This document shows, piece by piece, positions 59,877-64,000 of a stretch of DNA of 64,000 nucleotides. Below the pieces are notes generated by a model. The model did no database searches, was not told where the DNA came from, and worked only from the letters and a program-made list of their open reading frames with translations. The stretch is from Acidimicrobiia bacterium (GTDB lineage Bacteria > Actinomycetota > Acidimicrobiia > Acidimicrobiales > CATQHL01): positions 1 through 64,000 of the forward strand of contig VXXM01000014.1 of NCBI GenBank assembly GCA_009835395.1. The letters are read 5' to 3'. A program made the position numbers and the translations under genes. Each line of letters opens with the position of its first letter. The stretch's first letter is position 1.

Positions 59877-60790
59877 GCCTGCGGGCTCGCCTCGGTTGCC
59901 GGATCGGCCCCCTCTCGCTGCTCCCGGCGCCGGCCGCCCGCGTACTCGAATCCGAAGCGACCCTTGATGCAAAGATGCCCGGACGTGACCTCGTGGTCCT
60001 GCGGCGAGGTGACCCGGAAGATCTCGTCGTCCTGGGTGTGCAGTTCCAGGTTGCAGCCGACGCCGCAGTAGGGGCAGACCGTCGTGGTCACCGCCTGGGC
60101 CTCGGGGTCGAACCGGCCCGATTCACGGAGGTCGTACTCCCGGGTGAAGATGAGCGCTCCCGTCGGGCACACCCCGATGCAGTTGCCGCAGTACACGCAG
60201 GCCGACTCGGGCAACTCGACGTCGTACTCGGTGGATATGCGGGCATCGAATCCCCGACCGGCCACGGCGATCGCGAACGTGTATTGGGCCTCGGTGCCGC
60301 AGGCGTCGACACACTTGTAGCAGAGCACGCAACGGTCGTAGTCCCGGACGTACAGCTCGTCGTGGCGCCGTACCGGCTCTGTCACCCGTGCCCGGTCGGG
60401 CCCGTGGCGTTCGGGGTCGGTTCCGTACTCCTCGAGCCAGCGCAGGATGTCCGCCTCGGCGCGGGAGAGATCCACCGACGAGGCGAGCAACTCCAGGACC
60501 ATGCGGCGCGAGGCCCGCACCCGGTCGCCGCCGGTGCGGATCTCCATGCCCTCGGTCACCCGGCGTGAGCAGGCCGGGACCAGGGTGCGCGAGCCCTCCA
60601 ACTCCACGACACAGACCCGGCAGGCGTTGACGGGTGTGATCGTCGGGTCCCAGCAGATCGTCGGCACCTCCACCCCGGCGTCGCGGCAGACGTCCAGGAT
60701 CGTGCAGCCCTCGGCGGCGGACCGCTCGGCGCCGTCGATTCGCACCGCGACCTTGCGGCGGGGTATCCCCACCGGCACCGGGTTGCTCAT
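59873..60790 (-). CDS. Iron-sulfur protein equal to the N-terminal third of an FdsA-type formate dehydrogenase
   Basis: The product has 305 residues. A [2Fe-2S] ferredoxin domain has C46, C57, C60 and C74. Two [4Fe-4S] sites follow: C154, C157, C160, C164 and C198, C201, C204, C208. The end is the start of a molybdopterin-enzyme [4Fe-4S] domain, CPYCGVGC at 239-246 with C274. It stops at about residue 280 plus a short tail, so the roughly 650-residue molybdopterin catalytic part of FdsA/FdhA is absent. It resembles HoxU/NuoG-type electron carriers and may relay electrons between the NuoEF fusion and a separate oxidoreductase. It overlaps both neighbours by 4 nt. Confidence 0.85.
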   Translation of the reverse strand: MSNPVPVGIPRRKVAVRIDGAERSAAEGCTILDVCRDAGVEVPTICWDPTITPVNACRVCVVELEGSRTLVPACSRRVTEGMEIRTGGDRVRASRRMVLELLASSVDLSRAEADILRWLEEYGTDPERHGPDRARVTEPVRRHDELYVRDYDRCVLCYKCVDACGTEAQYTFAIAVAGRGFDARISTEYDVELPESACVYCGNCIGVCPTGALIFTREYDLRESGRFDPEAQAVTTTVCPYCGVGCNLELHTQDDEIFRVTSPQDHEVTSGHLCIKGRFGFEYAGGRRREQREGADPATEASPQA

Positions 60791-62553
60791 CGCCGCGCTC
60801 CGGCGCCGTCGAGCAGTCCCAGACGCCGGGCGGAGCCCACCGCCGCGGCCGCTGTGTGTCCCAGCCCGCAGATCGAGGCGTCGCTCATCACGGTGTCCAG
60901 GTCGTCGAGCAGGTCGGCGTCGCCCGGTTGCGCCGAGCCGGAGCGCAGGCGCACGATCGCCTCGTTCTGGCGGACGGTGCCCACCCGGCACGGGACGCAC
61001 TGCCCGCAGGACTCGTCACGGAAGAACTCGGTGATCCGCTCCACGATGTCCCCGATGTCCGCAGCGTCACCGAAGACGGTGACCGAGCCCGAGCCCAGTG
61101 TGAGCTCGGCCGCTCGAACGTCCTCGAAGGTCAAGGGCACGTCGCTCGCCCCGGGGGGCACGAAGACTCCCGCGGCCCCGCCCAACAGCACCGCCCCGGG
61201 AGAAACCGGGGCGCCGGCGAGTGCCAGCAGCTCGCCGAGAGGCGTGCCGAACGGCACCTCGTAGACACCCGGACCGCTCACGTCGCCGGCCACCGAGAAG
61301 AGTTTCGTGCCGGGACTCTCGGCGGTGCCGACGGCGCGGAAGCCTGCCGCGCCGCAACCGAGGATCACCGGCACATTGTGGAGCGTCTCGACGTTGTTGA
61401 CCACGGTCGGCCGGCCGAACAGTCCCACCTCGGTGGGGAACGGCGGTTTCGACCGGGGCTCGCCGCGGTAGCCCTCCAGCGAGTTGAACAGCGCCGTCTC
61501 CTCGCCGCAGATGTAGGCACCGGCGCCCCGCCGCACGTCGATGTCGAAGGTCAGGCCGCTGCCGGCCACGTCGGAACCCAGCAGCCCGTGCCGGCGGGCC
61601 TGCTCGACGGCGGCAATGATCCGCTCCTCAGCACCGGCGTACTCCCCCCTGATGTAGACGTAGCCCTGCGAGGCGCCGACGGTCACCCCGGCAATCGTCA
61701 TGGACTCGACGAGGGCGAAGGGATCTCCCTCCAGCAGCACCCGATCCTTGAAGGTGCCCGGTTCGGACTCATCCGCGTTGCACACGACGTAGCGATCCCG
61801 CTGCGCCGAGGCGGCGACGGCCCGCCACTTCACGCCGGTCGGGAAGGCGGCTCCTCCCCTGCCCCGGAGCCCCGAGTCGGCGATCTCGCGCAGCACCGCC
61901 TCCGGTCCCATCGCCAGCGCGACCCGCAGCGCCTGGTAGCCGCCGTGCGCCCGGTACTCCTCGAGGCTGGTCGGGTCCACGACGCCGATGCGGCCCGTCA
62001 GCCAGGCGGGCCCGGCGGCAACCACCCGCGGCGGCGCCTCCGCCGCACCCTCGCCGGCGAGAGCGTCGGCCACCGATCCCGTGGCCGTCCAGCGGGCCGC
62101 GTCGTCCCCCGCGCGCTGCACGAACAGGGCAGGGGCCCGGTCACATTGGCCGAGGCACGGGCTCGGGTGCACGCCGACCTGCTCGCCACGGTGGTGACCG
62201 GTGTGCTCGGCAGGATCGCGGTAGCCGGGGTGGACGCGGCAGGCGATGTCGTCGCAGACATGGACGACCGTCCGAGGACCCGCCTCGGTGCGCAGCAGGG
62301 CGTAGAAGGTGGCGACTCCGAACGCCTCGGCGCGGGGCACCTCGAGTCGCTCGCAGAGCGCAGCCAGCGCTTCCGGACTTATCCAGCCGATCCCGTCCTG
62401 CAGGGCGTGCAGCGACGGCAGCAACAGGTGCCGGCGATCCGGTCCTCGCCGGATCACCCGGCTGTCGACAGGGTCGTGGCGACGCCCGACGGCCCCGTCC
62501 AGAACACGCACCTCCGCCGGTGTCGGGGCGCCGACCGGCGGTCGCGACTCCAT
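60787..62553 (-). CDS. NuoE-NuoF fusion: NADH-binding diaphorase subunit
   Basis: The product has 588 residues. Residues 1-165 are NuoE-like thioredoxin fold with [2Fe-2S] cysteines C100, C105, C133 and C137. Residues 185-588 are NuoF-like: GRGGAAFPTGVKW at 231-243 (NADH/FMN), NADESEPGTFKDR near 259-271, GAGAYICGEETAL, and the [4Fe-4S] cysteines C516, C519, C522 and C562. It should pass electrons between NAD(H), FMN and the iron-sulfur protein downstream, as in FdsB or HoxF. The ATG lies 6 nt after TAGGCT. It is too isolated to be part of complex I. Confidence 0.92.
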   Translation of the reverse strand: MESRPPVGAPTPAEVRVLDGAVGRRHDPVDSRVIRRGPDRRHLLLPSLHALQDGIGWISPEALAALCERLEVPRAEAFGVATFYALLRTEAGPRTVVHVCDDIACRVHPGYRDPAEHTGHHRGEQVGVHPSPCLGQCDRAPALFVQRAGDDAARWTATGSVADALAGEGAAEAPPRVVAAGPAWLTGRIGVVDPTSLEEYRAHGGYQALRVALAMGPEAVLREIADSGLRGRGGAAFPTGVKWRAVAASAQRDRYVVCNADESEPGTFKDRVLLEGDPFALVESMTIAGVTVGASQGYVYIRGEYAGAEERIIAAVEQARRHGLLGSDVAGSGLTFDIDVRRGAGAYICGEETALFNSLEGYRGEPRSKPPFPTEVGLFGRPTVVNNVETLHNVPVILGCGAAGFRAVGTAESPGTKLFSVAGDVSGPGVYEVPFGTPLGELLALAGAPVSPGAVLLGGAAGVFVPPGASDVPLTFEDVRAAELTLGSGSVTVFGDAADIGDIVERITEFFRDESCGQCVPCRVGTVRQNEAIVRLRSGSAQPGDADLLDDLDTVMSDASICGLGHTAAAAVGSARRLGLLDGAGARR

Positions 62554-62559
62554 CGTGCC

Positions 62560-62565
62560 AGCCTA
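62560..62565 (-). promoter_or_regulatory. Putative -10 box (TAGGCT) of the NuoEF-fusion operon
   Basis: It ends 6 nt before the ATG at 62553, so the diaphorase genes may be transcribed apart from the upstream molybdo-subunit gene. Confidence 0.5.
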
Positions 62566-62620
62566 GGAGTGCGGTTCAGCGTCGCAGAGTCAGCCCCGTC
62601 ACGCGGCCGGAAGACACCAC

Positions 62621-64000
62621 TCAGGCGGCGGAATGGCCTCGCAGCAGCTCGCGCAGGCGCGGCGGGCTCAAGTTGGCCTGCGTGATGGGCACGCCCAGTG
62701 GCACCAGCGCGTCGTGGACCGCTGCGGCGAGTGCCGCCGGCACAACGATGAGCGCCCCCTCACCTGCACCGCGGTAGCCGCCGATCAGATCCGAGGGCGT
62801 CTCGCGGTGGATGATCCTCGGCTCTACGACGTCCCCGAACGTCGGGATCGCGTAGTCCAGCAGCGTCGTCGTGAGGGGCTGGCCGTTCTCGTCGTAGTGC
62901 AGTTCCTCGAAGAACGTCTGCCCGATGGCCTGCATGACCGCGCCGTGGATCTGCCCGTCGAGTATCACCTGGTTCATCACGGTCCCGCAGTCGTGCACGA
63001 TGGTGAGGTCACCCACGCTCACCACTCCGGTGGCTGGATCCACCTCCACGACCGCGGCCGCAGCGGCCGTGGCATAGGTGGCGGCGACGTTCATCTTGCC
63101 GCGCTCGTCGGGGAAGGGGCTCGTGTTGAACGAGTCGTAGCCCACGATGACCGACAGGCCCGGGTCCATGCCCGGCGGCAGCAGGAAGGTGTGGAGGTAC
63201 GCCGCGGAAGCGATCTGGGCGAACGGGATGGCCGCCTCGCCGAAGCGGAAGAACCCGTCGGAGACGGTGATCTGATCGGCGGGCGCGTCCAGCAGTCCGG
63301 CGGCGATGGCGACCATCTTGTCGCGCACCTGGCGCGCGGCCTTGATGACCGCTCCGCCGCCCATCACGACCGAACGGCTGCCCCAGGTGCCGCTGCCGTA
63401 GGGCAGGACTCCGGTGTCACCGTCGCTGACGGTGACGTCGTCGGGGCTGATGCCCAGTTCGTCCGCCGCCGCCTTGGCGAAGATGGTCTCGTGCCCCTGG
63501 CCCTGGGACTTGGTGCCGACCACCACGTTCACCTTGCCGTCGGGCTGCACCGCCAGCATCGCCATCTCGTAGACGCCGAACTGCCCGGCCAGACCATGGA
63601 TGTTGGGAGCGGTGGCCTCCACCATTTGCGCGATCCCCACCCCGACGAGACGGTCCTCGGTCCGCGCCTCGTCGCGCCGACGGCAGGCTGCGTCGTAGTC
63701 CGCGCCCTCGAGGAGGTCCGAGAGTTGGTCATGGAAGCTGCCGCAGTCCAGCACGGCGCCGGTGGCAGTCACGTAGGGGCGTTGCTCGTCGGGGATCATG
63801 TTGATCCGGCGCATCTCCACGGGATCGATGCCGAGCTTCTCGCCCACCAGGTCCAGCACCCGCTCGATCAGGAATACGGCCTGCCCCTGGCCGTAGCCGC
63901 GGTAGGCGCCCATCGGCGCCTTGTTGGTCGCCACGCAGCGCAACTCGAAGGCGTAGTCCTGCAGGTCGTAGCAGTTGGGCACGATGGCCGTGGTGACGAT
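62621..64000 (-). CDS. Molybdenum subunit of a xanthine dehydrogenase/CO dehydrogenase-family enzyme (5' end outside window)
   Basis: The visible 459 residues are the C-terminal part of a large (usually about 750-800) molybdopterin-cytosine-dinucleotide subunit. Seen: APMGAYRGYGQGQAVFLIER (core GAYRGYGQ), VVVGTKSQGQGHETIFAK, GSGTWGSRSVVMGGGA, VHDCGTVMNQVILDGQIHG and near the end GAGEGALIV with the catalytic Glu. The active-site loop reads GAYRGYGQ, not the AYRCSFR of form I CO dehydrogenase, so carbon monoxide is not the expected substrate. Aldehydes, purines or N-heterocycles are possible. Confidence 0.9.
   Translation of the reverse strand: MVTTAIVPNCYDLQDYAFELRCVATNKAPMGAYRGYGQGQAVFLIERVLDLVGEKLGIDPVEMRRINMIPDEQRPYVTATGAVLDCGSFHDQLSDLLEGADYDAACRRRDEARTEDRLVGVGIAQMVEATAPNIHGLAGQFGVYEMAMLAVQPDGKVNVVVGTKSQGQGHETIFAKAAADELGISPDDVTVSDGDTGVLPYGSGTWGSRSVVMGGGAVIKAARQVRDKMVAIAAGLLDAPADQITVSDGFFRFGEAAIPFAQIASAAYLHTFLLPPGMDPGLSVIVGYDSFNTSPFPDERGKMNVAATYATAAAAAVVEVDPATGVVSVGDLTIVHDCGTVMNQVILDGQIHGAVMQAIGQTFFEELHYDENGQPLTTTLLDYAIPTFGDVVEPRIIHRETPSDLIGGYRGAGEGALIVVPAALAAAVHDALVPLGVPITQANLSPPRLRELLRGHSAA

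Noticed and set aside
59873..60790. Pseudogene call for the truncated formate-dehydrogenase-like gene
   Set aside because: The frame is intact, all iron-sulfur cysteines are kept, and the 4-nt overlaps with both neighbours are preserved. A working short protein is more likely than decay.

Overview
The window is a high-GC, gene-dense chromosomal segment of an actinobacterium. The evidence is a SepF/DivIVA-type divisome without ftsA, a DAP-type MurE, an MtrAB-LpqB-like module, a DUF3040 protein, a PimB-like mannosyltransferase and many genes whose start codon lies 6-8 nt behind a TAnnnT -10 box (leaderless transcription). Acidimicrobiia is my best guess for the class; this is inference, not shown by a marker gene. 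I see no rRNA, CRISPR array, insertion sequence or phage gene.

Layout. 1-17330 (minus strand): the division and cell-wall (dcw) cluster. In transcription order it is mraZ, rsmH, ftsL, ftsI, murE, mraY, murD, ftsW, murG, murC, murB, ftsQ, ftsZ, pgeF, yggS, sepF, yggT and a divIVA gene cut by the window edge. Most genes from rsmH to ftsQ overlap by 4-8 bases. murF is missing from its usual place between murE and mraY. A three-repeat MraZ box precedes mraZ, and a 27-bp perfect inverted repeat separates mraZ from rsmH. 17415-18932: a lipoate-ligase-like gene, an HNH endonuclease and a small unknown gene.

18964-23462 (plus): MoxR ATPase, DUF58 and TgpA-like transglutaminase. 23509-25231 (minus): DUF3040 and dinB. 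25296-29195 (plus): a small membrane protein, an inositol monophosphatase, and an MtrA/MtrB/short LpqB-like signalling unit. 29192-35784 (minus): pfkA, alaC-like aminotransferase, ROK kinase, SRPBCC protein, membrane protein, PimB-like glycosyltransferase, queG.

35829-39280 holds the most unusual gene: one 1124-codon frame joining a squalene-epoxidase-like flavoprotein to an oxidosqualene cyclase with the DCTAE motif. This would be a single-polypeptide entry into sterol synthesis. It is lower in GC than its neighbours and is preceded by a leaderless 26-codon ORF whose stop overlaps its start. trpD follows on the same strand.

40492-45829: glycerol-kinase-like gene, RNase P RNA (rnpB), a membrane protein, a zinc-ribbon coiled-coil protein, a 426-base gene-free stretch, tRNA-Val, a second IMPase-family gene, an orphan protein and two more tRNAs. 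45860-57825 (mostly minus): sigma factor, dnaG, glyS, recO, uppS, then era, corC-like, ybeY, phoH and a small excisionase-like HTH gene. A DinG-type helicase sits in the opposite direction between uppS and era. 58005-64000 (minus): quinone oxidoreductase, TSUP permease, an iron-sulfur protein equal to only the N-terminal third of an NAD-dependent formate dehydrogenase alpha subunit, a NuoE-NuoF fusion, and the molybdenum subunit of a xanthine-dehydrogenase-family enzyme cut by the window edge. The last three may form an NAD-linked molybdo-hydroxylase, but the true partner cannot be settled from this window.
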